Of a stretch of DNA of 64,000 nt, positions 1 through 12,767 are shown piece after piece. This DNA is from Berberis thunbergii (Eukaryota; Streptophyta; Magnoliopsida; Ranunculales; Berberidaceae), in NCBI GenBank assembly GCA_003290165.1, contig QNQO01000604.1, positions 186,001-250,000 of the forward strand, written 5' to 3'. The notes beneath the pieces are model-generated. The model ran no database searches. It was not told where the DNA came from and saw nothing but the letters and a program-made list of their open reading frames with translations. The position numbers and the translations under genes are program-made. The first letter of the stretch is position 1. Each line of letters begins with the position of its first letter.

Positions 1-972
1 TATCAGATGGAGATACAACATGTTTTGACTTAGACGTGGATGCACCAATACTCAAATCGGGCATTTGTACTCGATTGTCAACCTATTTTCCACTCCTAAG
101 GGTAGTAATAGATTTGACATCTTCATTGTATGACTCAGATGTACTACCAACTGCGAATTGACCCTTTGGGTTTGGAACAGGTTGACTAGGAAATCTCCCT
201 GGCTCTCTCTCAGAAGAAGACTGAGTAATCTTACTTACAGCTATCTCAAGTCTTTGAGTCGTAACTTTCAACTAAGATATGTCCTTCGAAATCTGATCCA
301 TTATACTTGCTGAGCGGTGCAAAAGCTGATTAATCGTTTCCTCTAAACTTGATGTGTTGGATGGATGAACTTGGTTATGGTGGGGCCTAACAGGGCTAGG
401 GGCTTGAGGAGCCTAGGAAACAACAACAGGTCCCCCTTGGTGTGGGCCATGGGCCCAGGAGAGACTTGGATGTTTGGCAAACCCTGACTGGTAATAGTTA
501 GGTTGTGGATGATTGCCAGGTCGCCGTATCGCATTAAAAGCGTTGACTTGCTCAGCATAGTATGCAGGATAATCGTTTTGCAAGTCACAATTAGCTATTG
601 AATGACCAGGACTCGAACATGCAGCACATACTTCAGATGAAGCGTTTGCGGGAAGTGCAGGTTGAGTCAAATTCAAGAGTGCATCTATCTTTTGTGTCAT
701 GGTCATAACAGTCGTCTCTAACTTTGAGGCAGAAGGGGGTTGGACAGATATATCTCTAACTTCATATATACCACCCTTACGCCTATCAGACTCCTTTCTC
801 GAATAATCCCATTGCTGAGAATTTTCGGAAAGCGTCTCAAAGAATTCCCAAATTTCACTGACGCTCATTTTCATTAATGACCCACCACTAGTGGCATCAA
901 TCATACGACGGTTTTGAGGGGTTAAACCGTCTTGAAAGTATTGAACTAGCCGCCACTTCTCGAATCCATGGT
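1..972 (-). pseudogene. Ty3/gypsy gag fragment (Athila/Tat-like), C-terminal part
   Basis: Reading leftward from about 972, the minus strand encodes the C-terminal half of a plant Ty3/gypsy capsid (gag) protein. It begins at a stretch reading FEKWRLVQYFQDGLTPQNRR, followed by a 163-residue open segment (904-413) containing a CCHC zinc knuckle (CAACSSPGHSIANC). After a stop comes a second segment (271-83) ending in ITTLRSGK, a motif typical of the gag/protease boundary of Athila and Tat elements. Stops at about 413 and at 80-82 break the frame, so it cannot make one protein. The N-terminal half of gag is missing: at 933-990 the phrase ttgaaagtattgaact occurs twice, which looks like a deletion or duplication scar. 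A homologous piece lies at 33940-34495 on the plus strand. Protease and pol would lie beyond the left edge of the window. Confidence 0.85.
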
Positions 973-2402
973 TGAAAGTATTGAACTAACTCTAAAAATA
1001 TACACAGACTTACACGCAATCAGCAACCAATAAATGCACAAGAAACATGCCTCCCTAAGCAATCAACGTTTTTGAGATCAATTATCTTTTTATTTTTGGG
1101 GGACAATTATTTCTTATGTAATCTTTATGACAAGGCAATGGGTGCTACAAGTTGATCTTAAGAGTATACACTTTACCCCACAAAGTTCAAAATCAGTAGG
1201 CTAGAGTTTTGTTTCAAAGAAACCGGATTATCGCACAAGAGAAGGAGGTCACAATGGTCCAACTAAGTACTTCCTTGTGCTACCGCTCTGTAAGCCAGTA
1301 GATGTAAGAACGATGTGACGTTGGATATACACTCGAGGCTTGTGTTCTTAACCCAAAACTGTTGGTTACACCAATTCTTCTTGTGGATCGTAGCTTACTT
1401 ATGACTCGGCGTACCGGGTAAATTACCCTTGTGGCAGTGGCCTCTCGGAGTTCATTGAATGATTAAACCCATCGTCACTTTCAGTTTGGTCAACACAAAA
1501 ATTATTGGATTTACCTTGGTCTTGGTTGTCCTATGAACACCGTACCTAAAAGATGACTCTATCTAACTTGCTAATTGATTTTAATTATGTTAGGCTATTG
1601 GTTGCACACAGCTGGAGTGATGAGGTGGGGATATCAAGTCCCACCAGTTTCTATTTATAAGCTGGGTCTGCTTATTATGAATTACTAAAGGTTAGCATCC
1701 ACAATTACATAAATTTAACATCCAATCACACAATTTCAAACACTTACACCAAGCACCCTGGTCGCTAATACGTTGCGTGTGAGAGAAATACTTACAGTGT
1801 GCGTATTCCAATCTGCACAAAAGGTTAGCACAATTAAGAAAAAATGTCCGACTTCTTTTTATCCGTTTCACTCAACACACAAGCACCATGCAAATAAATT
1901 TACTGGTCTTGGTCTTAGAAGTCGGATTTCTAAATCACAAGAAATTATTGGGTAACAATTAAAATTGTTTCCCTATATTTTCTTTTGACTTAGAGAATTT
2001 AGTTTTTTTTTTTTTGTGATTTAACAAAATGAAAAATAGTAGAGTTTAAAAATTATTACACCACACGCTCGTAAAACGAGGTGAAAATAAAATTAAAACT
2101 CTCCTCACAAAATAATAAAACTTGCTTGACGTTGGTAGGATCGTTCAATTTTCTCGAGAAGCGTGTAATTTGTAATATATGCTTCCTTCCTATTAATACC
2201 TGCAAAAATAAAAAAAATAAAAAAAAACAAAAACAAGTATCAAAACTTCTAAGACTTAAAAGAAATAACTAAAATAAAATAAAATCAAGCATATCCTAAA
2301 AGCAAAAGCAATCTTATATCTAACCTAATTTTTAATTTTTTTTTTTAACCTAAACTATAAACTAGTGAAAATAAACTCTTAAATTCAATTACACCGTTAC
2401 AG
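973..2402 (-). other. Leader (5' untranslated region) of the minus-strand gypsy element
   Basis: This is non-coding sequence between the primer site and gag. The 60 bases next to the primer site (2345-2402, minus strand) match the sequence just after the primer site at 32955-33010, which ties the two elements to one family. Open frames here are short and AT-rich and I regard them as chance. Confidence 0.6.
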
Positions 2403-2420
2403 TCCCCGGCAACGGCGCCA
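2403..2420 (-). other. Primer binding site, tRNA-Asp type
   Basis: On the minus strand this reads TGGCGCCGTTGCCGGGGA, complementary to the 3' end of plant tRNA-Asp, the usual primer of Athila-type elements. It lies six bases inside the LTR end at 2427. Confidence 0.85.
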
Positions 2421-2426
2421 AAAACT

Positions 2427-4396
2427 TGATGCAAATTTAACTAACCTAAATAAATAGGTTAATTTAACTTAATTTTAATAACTGCAAGTGCACAGTGTCT
2501 AACTGGTAGACAAGGGCAAGTACAGGTCAATCCCACAAGGACTGTGGTTGCAATTAAATTTCAGGGTTTATTTAAACTAATTTAAATTGAGGTTACAACA
2601 ATTAAAATATGTAAACTAAAAATAAAATTAAAAACAAAATAAAATTTTTTAAAGAATATGAGAAAGGAAACCAAGGCATTGAATCCACCACAGGTTCTTT
2701 GAGATTTGTGTAATCAAAAATATTGTTTTCAAGATTTAACATGACTAACCTAAAGATTAATCTAAGTTCACAATTGATTTCAGCATAGGTATAAACCCCT
2801 AGCATTGCGTGTCTTCTTACGGCACACACAATCACAAGTTTATTTTAACTAATCTTAAACCCCTAGCATTGCGTGTCTTCTTACGGCACACACAATCACA
2901 GATTCAGATTAATTGATTAAATCAGGCTTTGAATTTCAACAAAGAGTATTTCTAACTACCGACTAGTCTAGATAATTAATCAGGATATAATCAGTGAAAG
3001 CAAATTATTGAAAATCATAAATCAAATGTGTTTAACGTTCAAGCATAAAGAAAATAATAAATTTAAATACACAAACTCTAGGAAATCCTGTGATTTCATC
3101 GTAGCCTTGGCGAAGAGTTTAGCTATCCATGGTATTGGTAGTCATCTCCTCGTGATGTGGTACGCCGCAACTCGTCTCTGCACGAACACGAATCCCAAGA
3201 AAAAGGTTGGTAATGGCACTGTGGTGGCTCAAAGTGAACGCCGGGGTGCAAATAGCGAAAACTGTTTTTCAGGTTTGAAAAACGGTTTTCTCCCGCCCGA
3301 ATTCCGCGCGACTCTTCAGAGCTTCGTCTCCAGCGCGACAGCGGCTGTTCGTGGCCTCGTTCTCCCTCCTCGCGATCGTCCTCGAGTCCAAACGATTCTA
3401 GAACCTGCGAAATACGAGCAAATGTGAGGAAACACCAAGAAAACAGCAAAAATAAACAGAGAGAAATCTGGAGGGGACTCCCTGTTTTCGCTTCCTGTCG
3501 CGATGGTGGTACGCCGCGGTGAGGCTTTTCTGTGGTGGTTGGACGGTGGCGGAGAGACGGTAAGGAGGTCTGGAAGAGGAGAGGAGGACGGCCTGTGGCT
3601 CTGTCGCGAGGCGGAACAGAGTCGCGGTGGTTGCGGCTCTGTTTCGCGGCAGTGGCGGCTGATGGCGTGTTCTTTCGTGGTCTGGTGGCGAGGTTGGAGA
3701 AGAGAGAGAGAAGTGTAGGAGGGAGAGACCGTGGAGAAGAGAGGAAACCAGGAAGGAGGGAGGCTGCGAGGGAGGAAAATAGGGACTGTTTTGTGCGCGA
3801 GGTGGTTGTGGTGGTGCTCGGGTGATGGCGGAGAAGGTGGTGCTAGGTGGTGGTGGTGGCTGTGTGGCGTGATGACGTGAAACAGGGTTGTCACGCCCCT
3901 GTTTCAGTGGGATGAAGGTGTTGGATGACGGCGAGGTGAGGTGGTGATGGCGAGATTATCGCACTGCCGGCTCTCCTATCGAGCGAGGATTACCGGCAGG
4001 GTGGATTGGTGTCTGGAGAAGAGATGAGGGGAGAGGGGCTGTGGAAGAAGAGAGAATAAGAGATGACCTCCTTTCTCTAAGATGGGGAAGCTAAATAGGG
4101 TTCTCATATTATATTGGGCTTGGGTTTTTAGGTTAGCATTTTTTGTGGTTTGGGCTTAGGTTAAATTAGGTGGACCTAGGTTTATTAGGGTTAGGTTTAG
4201 ATATGTGTCTCTTTGTTTTGTACCACCACTAGAATCGACCAATTGTCATTCCTTAAATTGTCTCCTTAACATCATTTCATCGTTAACGCTCAAATTCCTG
4301 CCAAGACATGAAAACGAATTATTATAAATTATACTAATCGAAACACTAACATATATAAATTAAGGGATATATTACGTAATAATTACGTGAATATCA
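2427..4396 (-). repeat. LTR, family B, about 1.97 kb (5' LTR of minus-strand element)
   Basis: Read on the minus strand it runs from TGATATTCACGTAATT (4396) to ..TTTGCATCA (2427) and abuts the primer site. It is collinear over its whole length with 23422-25357 on the plus strand. The central 3100-3900 part is GC-rich and holds an open frame of 192 codons (3894-3316) starting MTTLFHVITPHSH, whose start is shared with the other copy. I take that as sequence shared between LTR copies and not as a proven gene. The start and end follow the TG..CA rule. Confidence 0.85.
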
Positions 4397-4613
4397 GCAA
4401 CTATCACTGAGCTCAGCGAACTTCTTCAACAAATTCTCAATAAGGAAGGAATGGTCACTCTGCCCTGTTTCCATATATACAATCAGATCTTTTTCCTGGT
4501 GCATTCTCATAAGAGTGACTAGCAATGACAACAAGCTTTGGGGCTTTGCTACTCTCCCAAATGAACTTCTTCATCAACAAGAGCTAGCACATGATGGTGA
4601 TCATCTGTATTAG

Positions 4614-6356
4614 TGATAGGGGCATAATTAGGCAATTTTTAGTACCATATTTCTATATATATTTTTAGCTATTACTTGTTAATTATGGTACTAATTGCTA
4701 TTTCCATTTTTGTGTAGGTTTCCAATTACAATATTTTAAAATAAAAGCAAATTGGCAATTTAGGAATACTAATTTCACAAGGAAATGACACAAACAAAGA
4801 AACCACACCAAAAAGAAACCACAGAAAGAAGAAAACACGAATAAAAAGGGGACGATACCTAGCTTTGAGAGATGACCCATCCAGCAATAGCATTCATCCA
4901 TCACCAAGTCCTAACCCACCATCACAGACTTTTCTTCATCATCATCCACGCTTACAAACCCTAGCCGCCATCACCCAGAATCCATCCACAACATCTACAA
5001 CCTCCTCTTCCATCCATCCATAGCCTCCCACAGCCGCCGCCGTCGTCCTCTTTCACAACAATCATCAAGCTCTTCTCCTTAAACCCATCATCAACCATCT
5101 TCACCGCACTCATCCACAGCCGCAAACCACCATCTTAGGACCCTGTTCATTTCCTCCTTCTTACAACCACAGTCCCTTCTTCCATCTCTCTCTCGCCTGA
5201 TTATCTAATCATCTCTCAGCCGATCGCCTCCACCATTCAGATAAAACCCTCACCACAGTCTCTCTCGCTGTCCCTGATTGTCGCCACCTCGCCAGCCACC
5301 GTCTTAGTCCCTCGTCATCCCCTTATCTCTCTCAATCTGTTTCACAAGCAAAGATCGAAAGGAAGAGGTGAAACAGATCGAAGAGAAAGGAGCAGATCGC
5401 GAAGTGGAAGGAGAAAGAAGAGATTGCACTATTTGCACCCCAGCTTCTACTCAGTTCCACCACGGATCAATGTTTTGTTTTCATCTCTAAACATCTCTTT
5501 CTCTTATTTTAGTTTGGTTATTGATTACAGTCTGAACATAATTAATATGTCTAGCTAAACCCCTCTTAGTTAAGGGTGGATTCGAAGCCCCGAACATGTG
5601 CTTTATAAATTAATTGAATTTAATCTTCCTTGCTATTAGTGATTGTGTTTTGCTTAACTGCTTTATAGAAAACTTTTCTTTGTATGTTTGTTAAGGTGCC
5701 CAACTTAGTAAGCATGCTAGGATCTGAGGCTAGAGTATAAGAGAGTTTCACCTAATTGTTATGATCCTGTATTCACAAGTAGTAAATACCAAGGAACGTT
5801 GGTAAGGTTAAGTAAAAACCTAGGCAAGAACAAGATGCTAATCATACTTGTAATTGCCTAGACAATGTTCATATTTTCCACAAAACTTAATGATCTTAGA
5901 TTGTTATTTAACTTGTGATTCTTGTTTAGATAGCATGATAAGAATAGTTTGAAAGCGACGCTTAGTTTAATTCAACGAACTTGGGAAAATAATAAGATTA
6001 ATGCAGTGCGGTCAAGGTTAGTCTTGAGCGTTGTCTCATGAGTTAGCAAGTGATTATTGAAGATTGATTTATAAGCATATGTTTGGTGTGTGGAGATAAA
6101 ACCCTTAGCTAATTTCTCATTTTTGCCGTTTCTTTAGTTTATTATCTTTACATTAATTTTCATAGTTATTTTGATAGTTTAATTAATAAAATTCAATTCT
6201 CTTTTATTTAATTAATTAGGTTGTTAGTTGTCTTGTAGTTATTATTAGTGTAATTGACATGCCCTCTAATCCCCGATCTAGAACGATCCCTACTTATTCT
6301 ATACTACAAATCACAAAGCATGGTATTAAGTTGTGTGCTACTAAAATAGCGCATCA
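4614..6356 (+). repeat. 5' LTR of the Athila-like element (family A)
   Basis: It starts TGATAGGGGCATAATTAGG and ends ..TAGCGCATCA six bases before the primer site. It matches 11032-12767 throughout. The 4860-5450 part resembles a C-rich untranslated leader (CCATCC, CACCGC runs) and encodes nothing convincing. Confidence 0.9.
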
Positions 6357-6361
6357 GTTTT

Positions 6362-6379
6362 TGGCGCCGTTGCCGGGGA
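6362..6379 (+). other. Primer binding site, tRNA-Asp type
   Basis: Reads TGGCGCCGTTGCCGGGGA, six bases after the 5' LTR. It is complementary to the 3' end of plant tRNA-Asp. Confidence 0.9.
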
Positions 6380-6468
6380 TTAGACAAGTTGTTGCTTACT
6401 TAATTAGTTTTTATTTATTTATTTTTATTTTTGTTGATTTTTTCTTTCTTTATCTCAGGTACCAGTTC

Positions 6469-7911
6469 ATGCACAATAGGAGATCTAAAGAAAACTTAGT
6501 AGAATACGATTCAGAGCCTAAGAAAACATTTAGAAGACGAAGAAGAGAAACAAAAGAACTACAAACATCTAGCTTTGAATCTGAATCTGAAGAGTTTGAC
6601 ATGGGAGATAATAGATCTATTAAAGAACTTTCGGCATCTGCCTTAGACAATGCCGCAACCTTGTGCATTCAGTATCCATTAGCCGCGCAGGGCAAGACTG
6701 AGTCATTCGAGCTAAAATCTAGCCTACTTCATCATATTCTGAAGTATCATGGTCTTTCTATGGAGGATCCAAATAAACATATAAAGGAATTTGAAGTTGT
6801 ATGCTCCAGTATGTCGCCAATAAATGTGGATGAAAACATCCTAAAGTTGAGAGCATTCCCCTTTCTCTAGCTGATAAGGATAAGGATTGGCTCTATGAAT
6901 TACCTTCCGAAACAGTATATTATTGGGAGAGCATGAAGAAGGTGTTTCTAGAGAAATTCTTCCCAACTTCCAAAATTATCTTGTTGAGGAAGAAAATCAG
7001 TGGCATACAGCAAGGTCCAGGAGAATCATATCCGACTTACTATGAGCGCTTCAAAACTCTCATAGCATCATGCCCGTAGCATCAGATGAAGGAGGAGCTT
7101 CTGATTCAATACTTTTATGAGGGATTGCTTTCTCTTGAGCGACAGATGTTAGATGCAGCGGCAGGAGGAGCTTTGGTTGATAAACTCCAGCAGCAACAAA
7201 AACTTTGATTGCAAACCGAGCCTTAAATGCCCAGTAGTATGAAGGAATTGGAGAGCCTTCACGCCAAGTCAATGAGGTAAATACTAATTCTAGTTTGGAA
7301 GCTCAAATGGCTAATCTTACCTCACTTGTGTCTCAGGCCCTAGGGAAGCTGAATATGCTAGGAGTTGCACAAGTTTGTGCATGTGTACAAACTCAGGACA
7401 TCCATCTGATCAATGTCCTCAACTGATTGAGAATGGCGGTTGGGAGAATGTCAATGCAATAGGTTTTCAGGGGCAAAATCACTATAGAAATAATCCTTAT
7501 TCGAACACCTACAATGAAGGTTGGAGAAATCACCCAAGTTTTGGATGGAGAAATTCAGAACAACCTCAACAACAAACTTCGAATCGGCCACCCCCTGGTT
7601 TTGCCCAAAGGCCACCTGAACCACCTCAGCATAATTCAGGTATGCCGCATAATTATGATGAGATTCTGAAATCATTGACTATTTCTCAGCAAAATCAATC
7701 AAAAGATATAGCAGATTTGAAGCTACAGATGGGACAAATAGCTGAGTTTATGGGACAAATTCGCGAGCAAGGAATACTTCCTAGTTCTACCACTCCAAAT
7801 TTGAAGGGCAGGTTTGAAACTGCAAAAACAATTACATTGAGGAGTGGTAGGCAAACTGAGAATGAGCCAATAGTCCCTAAACATAGTCGAAATAGGAAAG
7901 CTGAGTTATAG
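6469..7911 (+). pseudogene. gag of the Athila-like element, frameshifted
   Basis: Capsid/nucleocapsid protein that would package the element's RNA. The first ATG after the primer site (6469, MHNRRSKENL) opens a frame rich in acidic and arginine residues, followed by gag-core sequence (LKYHGLSMEDPNKHIKEFE). The frame is lost at 6868 through an apparent 1-base deletion in a T run; homology continues in another frame (WLYELPSETVYYWESMKK, then PGESYPTYYERFKTL). A stop lies at about 7077 and another shift near 7195. The nucleocapsid part (7375-7911) has a knuckle (CMCTNSGHPSDQC) with only one residue between the first two cysteines, and it ends with TITLRSGR. The last frame runs in register into the protease, separated only by one TAG at 7909-7911. 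Confidence 0.85.
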
Positions 7912-9168
7912 AAGGATTCTCCAGCCATCATTGAAACACCAAAACTCCAAGGTAAGAAGGTGAGCATTCCAAATTCAGTTTCTGCTAATCTTGTTCCACC
8001 TTTCGTGCCTTTTCCAGGTAGGTTTACCAAATCTAGAAAAGATGAACAAAATAAGAAAATTTCAGAAACTTTTCAAAAAGTCCAAGTCAATATTCCGCTT
8101 CTTGATGCTATTAAGCAAGTGCCTAAGTATGCAAAATTTTTGAAGGAGCTTTGCACAACAAAAAGAAGTCTTCGAGACAGAGAGGTAGTTAAGGCAAGTG
8201 AGAATGTCTCCGCAGTTCTTCAAAGGAAATTGCAACCGAAGTGTAAGGATCCAGGTAGTTTCACTATCCCTTGTGTTATCGGTAATACTAAAATTGAAAA
8301 TGCAATGTTAGACTTAGGTGCTTCAATTAATGTTATGCCGCATTCTATTTATCGCTCTATGAATCTTGGGAAGCTAAAAAATGATGGTGTTATTATTCAA
8401 TTGGCTGGCCGTTCTAATGCATATCCTCGAGGTTTGTTGGAAGATGTGTTGGTGCAGGTTAACCATTTGATTTTCCAAGCAGATTTCTATGTGCTTGAGA
8501 TGGCAGATTCTGAATTTTCAGCACCTTTGCCTCTTCTTTTAGGGCACCCCTTCATGAAAACAGTGAAGACAAATATTGATGTGCATGCGGGGAAACTGAC
8601 CATGGAATTTGATGGTGATGTGATTGGCTTCAACATTTTTGAAGCCACGAGATATCATGATAAAAATCATTCTTATTTTTCTATTAATGTGATTGACAAT
8701 TTGGCCAAGAAATTGTCAGACCTCATAAACGATGATGAACTTGAGACCAACATCACTACTGCCGTTGGATATGAGAGTAATGAAGTTCCCTGTGACACAA
8801 AGACGAGGAAGAAATTTCAGTTGAATGAGCTTGAAAAGATTCAGGATGAGGCTTATGATAGTAAAAACAATTATAAGAAGAACACCATAGTTTTTCATGA
8901 TCAGATGATCCATGAAAATACTTTTGTCATTGGAATGAAAGTCTTGATTTTCCATTCATGTCTTAGAACTGGTAAGTTACGTTCTGAATGGGTTGGTCCT
9001 TTTATTGTTACCAATGTTTTTCCCCATGGTGCTATACAAATTAAGAGTATCACAACCGGGAAGGAGTTTAAAGTGAAACATCATCGACTTAAACCCTATT
9101 ATGAGTCATTTGTGGAACATGACGTGGAGAACGTGTCACTCCATGTTCCCACTTATTCTGAAAATTAA
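7912..9168 (+). pseudogene. Protease fused to integrase C-terminal tail (pol deletion derivative)
   Basis: One open frame, in the same register as the end of gag. The first two thirds is a retropepsin-like aspartic protease: the active-site region reads MLDLGASINVMP (Asp codon at 8311) and is followed by LLLGHPFMKT, typical of Athila/Tat proteases, which often carry DLGAS in place of DTG/DSG. At about 8720-8810 the sequence jumps to the end of integrase (KKFQLNELEKIQDEAYD, then GKLRSEWVGPFIVTNVFPHG and the final HHRLKPYYESF). Reverse transcriptase, RNase H and the integrase zinc and catalytic domains, normally over 1000 residues, are missing without loss of frame. There is no ATG at the start, so expression would need readthrough of the TAG at 7909. 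Decayed or passively mobilised; the enzyme set is incomplete. Confidence 0.88.
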
Positions 9169-11031
9169 TTGGAGATACTGTCAGGCTGCACGACGTTTAA
9201 ACAAACGCTTCTTGAGAGGCAACCCAATCAAATTTGCTTTCTTTAGACCTTTATTTTATTTACGTTATTTTTGTTTTTGTTTGTTAGTAGTTTGTTTTTC
9301 TGCATTTAAATCTTGCATTGCATGTGCTATAATCTATTAACATTGAGGACAATGTTAGGTTTAAGTGTGGGGAAACAAATGGTTGTTTTATTTTTGTTTT
9401 ATTTTGAAAAAAAAAAGTGTTAGTCCCTTAAAAAAATGTTGGTTTTTATTTTCTTTGTTGGTATTAGTGTCATAAAAAATTAATTAAAAATTAAAAAATT
9501 AAATTATAGTTGTTTTGAGTCTTAGGATAATTTCCAACACAATGATGAGATTGGGTTTTTAATTGAATGACTTTAAGGTGATTTATAAACATGATTTAAG
9601 ATCTAATATTATTCTTTGGTTAATGCTTATTTATGGTTAACATATGCAAATTCACATGTAATCAACTTTGTAATTGGTACTCATATCACTAGTAGTTGAA
9701 TTTAACTCATTATAACCCATATGTGAGTTTTGAGCCTATTGTTCCTTTGATTTTGAGAGTTTTTAGTTAGCTCATCTTTATTTCTTTTGTCAATAATAAT
9801 TCATTGCATGATCTCAATTTTGTTTGCTTTGGTTGCTACTTGGATTGCTTTCAAAATTAAGAATTAAACACTAGAACTTGTATTAATTTTGTTCAAAGCA
9901 TCATATTGAATTGCATGACATGCTTGACATGATAAAGGCAACTAGTTTCCACCATTGCCAAATAAGCCCGATCCATAATATTTTTCCTTTAGGTTAAGCC
10001 CATTGAGTCTGTTATTAAGCCTTTTATTTCATTACCCTCACTCTCTATCCCTAACCTAATAAAATGAGTGGAGCATAATTTTATTTGCAGATACTTTATT
10101 GTGATTCAAGGTATGTTGAAAAGCAAGTGTGGGGAAAAACCCTTGTGGTAGACAGTTCAAGAAGAAAGAGTTGCAAACAAAAAAAAAGTTACAAAAGGGA
10201 TACAAGTCCTTATCTATATTCGTTCAGTATTACAGTACCATACAGATAGTTCAATTCTTTTCAGTAGATACAAAATAATTGATGAAGCTCTTCATTATCA
10301 ATGGGCCACCTCATCATTTTCCCACTTATGTCTTGAACCATATGATTCTTTGCTAATGTCTCTAATCTTATTGCATGCTTTCAACATTTCTTCAAGCCCT
10401 TTGAAAATTTCATATCCGTTCTTTCTCTTCCCTTGACCCATGGCCCCATTACAACCTGAATTAAGACATTTTGATTGAGTGTGCTTTGCAATGTCACGAT
10501 GTGGAGATTCGAATGAGGTATAAGCATATGGTGTCCCTAGTTCTTGCATGCAAGTAGTAGCATTCCTTCCATGAGATCATATAAAATAAAAATTAAAAAT
10601 TAAAAAATTAAAAAAAAAGTCAGAAAAGGCCATTCTTTCTTGTTATATGATATGTGAGCTATTTGTTTCCCTTTCACATCAATCCTCTCACATATAACTA
10701 GAATAGGAAGAGTGATTTTACCAAACAATCAGTGAAAAAGAAAAGAGTGCATCCAATGAGATTTTTGGGTTAATTCTTCTTGGCACGCGCTTGAGTTTCA
10801 CAGTCACTTGGATTGATTTAAATGTAAATTTTTATATCATTGGTATGAACGTGTATTAATTTTCGAATGATGTGGACTTAATCTTGTGTTTACAAATAAT
10901 CTTAACATGTCATGATCCGTTGAAAATTTCTGAGACAAATGTTGGAAAGTATAGATTGAGTCATTTGAGTCTTTTTATTTTTATTTCTTGGATTCGCTCG
11001 AGGACTAGCGAAAGATAAGTGTGAGGGAATT
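9169..11031 (+). other. 3' non-coding region and polypurine tract of the Athila-like element
   Basis: About 1.86 kb with no sense-strand protein of note. The start contains two phrases common after pol in Athila/Ogre-type elements: a stretch ending gagaggcaaccc, and ttgaggacaatgtt followed by aagtgtgggg. The purine tract that primes plus-strand synthesis is aagtgtgagggaat, ending one base before the 3' LTR. On the minus strand 10549-10298 there is an 83-codon open frame (MQELGTPYAYTSFE..) with no family I recognise. Confidence 0.7.
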
Positions 11032-12767
11032 TGAAAGGGGCATAATTAGGCTATTTTTACTACCATATTTCTATATATATTTTTAGTTATTACTTGTTAA
11101 TTACGGTACTAATTGCTATTTTCATGTTTGTGTAGGTTTCCAATTACAATATTTTAAAATAAAAGCAAATTCAAAATTTATGAATACTAATTTCACAAGG
11201 AAATCACACAAGCAAAGAAACCACATCAAAAAAGAAACCATAGAAAGAAGAAAACAAGAATAAAAAAGGCACGATACCTGGCTTTGAGAGATGACCCATC
11301 CAGCAATAGCATTCATCCATCGCCAAGTCCTAACCCACCATCGCAGACTTTTCTTCCTCATCATCCACGCTTATAAACCCTAGCCGCCATCACCTAGAAT
11401 CCATCCACATCATCTACAAGCTCCTCTTCCATCCATCCATAGCCTCCCACAGCCGCCGCCGTCGTCCTCCTTCACAACAACCATCAAGCTCTTCTTCCTG
11501 AACCCTTCATCAACCATCTTCACCGCCCTCATCCACAGCCGCAGACCACCACCGTAGGGCCCTGTTCATCTCCTCCTCCTTACAACCACATTCCCTTCTT
11601 CCATCCTTTCAGCCGATAGCCTCCACCAGTAAGATAAATCCCTCGCTACAGTCTCTCTCACTGTCCCTGATTGTCGCCACCTCACCAGCCACCGTCTTAG
11701 TCCCTCATCATCCCCTTATCTCTCTCAATCTGTTTAACAAGCATAGATAAAAAAGAAGAGGTGAAACAGATCGAAGAAAAAGGCGCAGATCGCGAAGTGG
11801 AAGGAGAAATAAGATGTCGCACTATTTTCACCCCAGCTTCTACTCAGTACCACCACAAATGAGTATTTTGTTTTCTTCTCTAAGCATCTCTTTCTCTTAT
11901 TTTAGTTTGATTATTGATTACTGTTTGAACATAATTAATATGTTTAGCTAAACACCTCTTAGTTAAGGGTGAATTCGAAGCCCCGAACATGTGCTTTATA
12001 AATTAATTGAATTTAATCTTCCTTGCTATTAGTGATTGTGTTTTGCTTAACTGCTTTATAGAAAACTTTTCTTTGTATGTTTGTTAAGGTGGCCAACTTA
12101 GTAAGCATGCTAGGATCTGGGGCTAGAGTATATGAGAGTTTCACCTAATTGTTATGATATTGTATTCACAAGTAGTAAATACCAAGGAACGTTGGTAAGG
12201 TTAAGTAAAAACCTAGGCAAGAACAAGATGTTAATCATACTTGTAATTGCCTAGTTAGTGTTCATATTTTCCAAAAAACTTAATGATCTTAGATTGTTAT
12301 TTAACTTGCGATTCCTATTTAACTTGTGATTCATGTTTAGATAGCATGATAAGAATAATTTGAAAGCGACGCTTAGTTTAATTCAACGAACTTGAGAAAA
12401 TAATAAGATTAATGCAGTGCAGTCAAGGTTAGTCTTAAGCATTGTCTCTCACGAGTTAGCAAGTGATTATTGAAGATTGATTTATAAGCATATGTTTGGT
12501 GTGTGGAGATAAAACCCTTATCTAATTTCTCATCTTTGCCATCTCTTTAGTTTATTATCAATACATTAATTTTAGTAGTTATTTTCATAGTTTAATTTAG
12601 AAAATCCAATTCTCTTTTATTTAATTAATTATGTTGATAATTTTTTTAGTTATTTTTAGTGTAATTGACAAGCCATCTAATCACTGGTATAGAACGATCC
12701 CTACTTATTCTATACTACAATTCACAAAGAAGGGTATTAAGTTGTGTGCTTCTAAAATAGCGCATTA
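11032..12767 (+). repeat. 3' LTR of the Athila-like element (family A)
   Basis: Starts TGAAAGGGGCATAATTAGG and ends ..TAGCGCATTA, the final CA having become TA. It aligns end to end with 4614-6356. A local duplication (ttatttaacttg.gattc twice, near 12297-12332) is absent from the 5' LTR. Confidence 0.9.

Larger units (their letters stand above)
4614..12767 (+). mobile_element. Complete Athila-like Ty3/gypsy LTR retrotransposon, internally deleted
   Basis: This 8.15-kb element has two LTRs (1743 and 1736 bp), a tRNA-Asp primer site, gag, a shortened pol, a long 3' non-coding region, a purine tract and a second LTR. It is flanked by attag (4609-4613) and atcag (12768-12772), a 5-bp target duplication with one difference. 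The LTRs differ by many substitutions and small indels, so the insertion is not recent. Reverse transcriptase, RNase H and the integrase catalytic core are absent, so it is non-autonomous. It is inserted about 220 bp from the end of the family B LTR at 4396. Confidence 0.9.
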
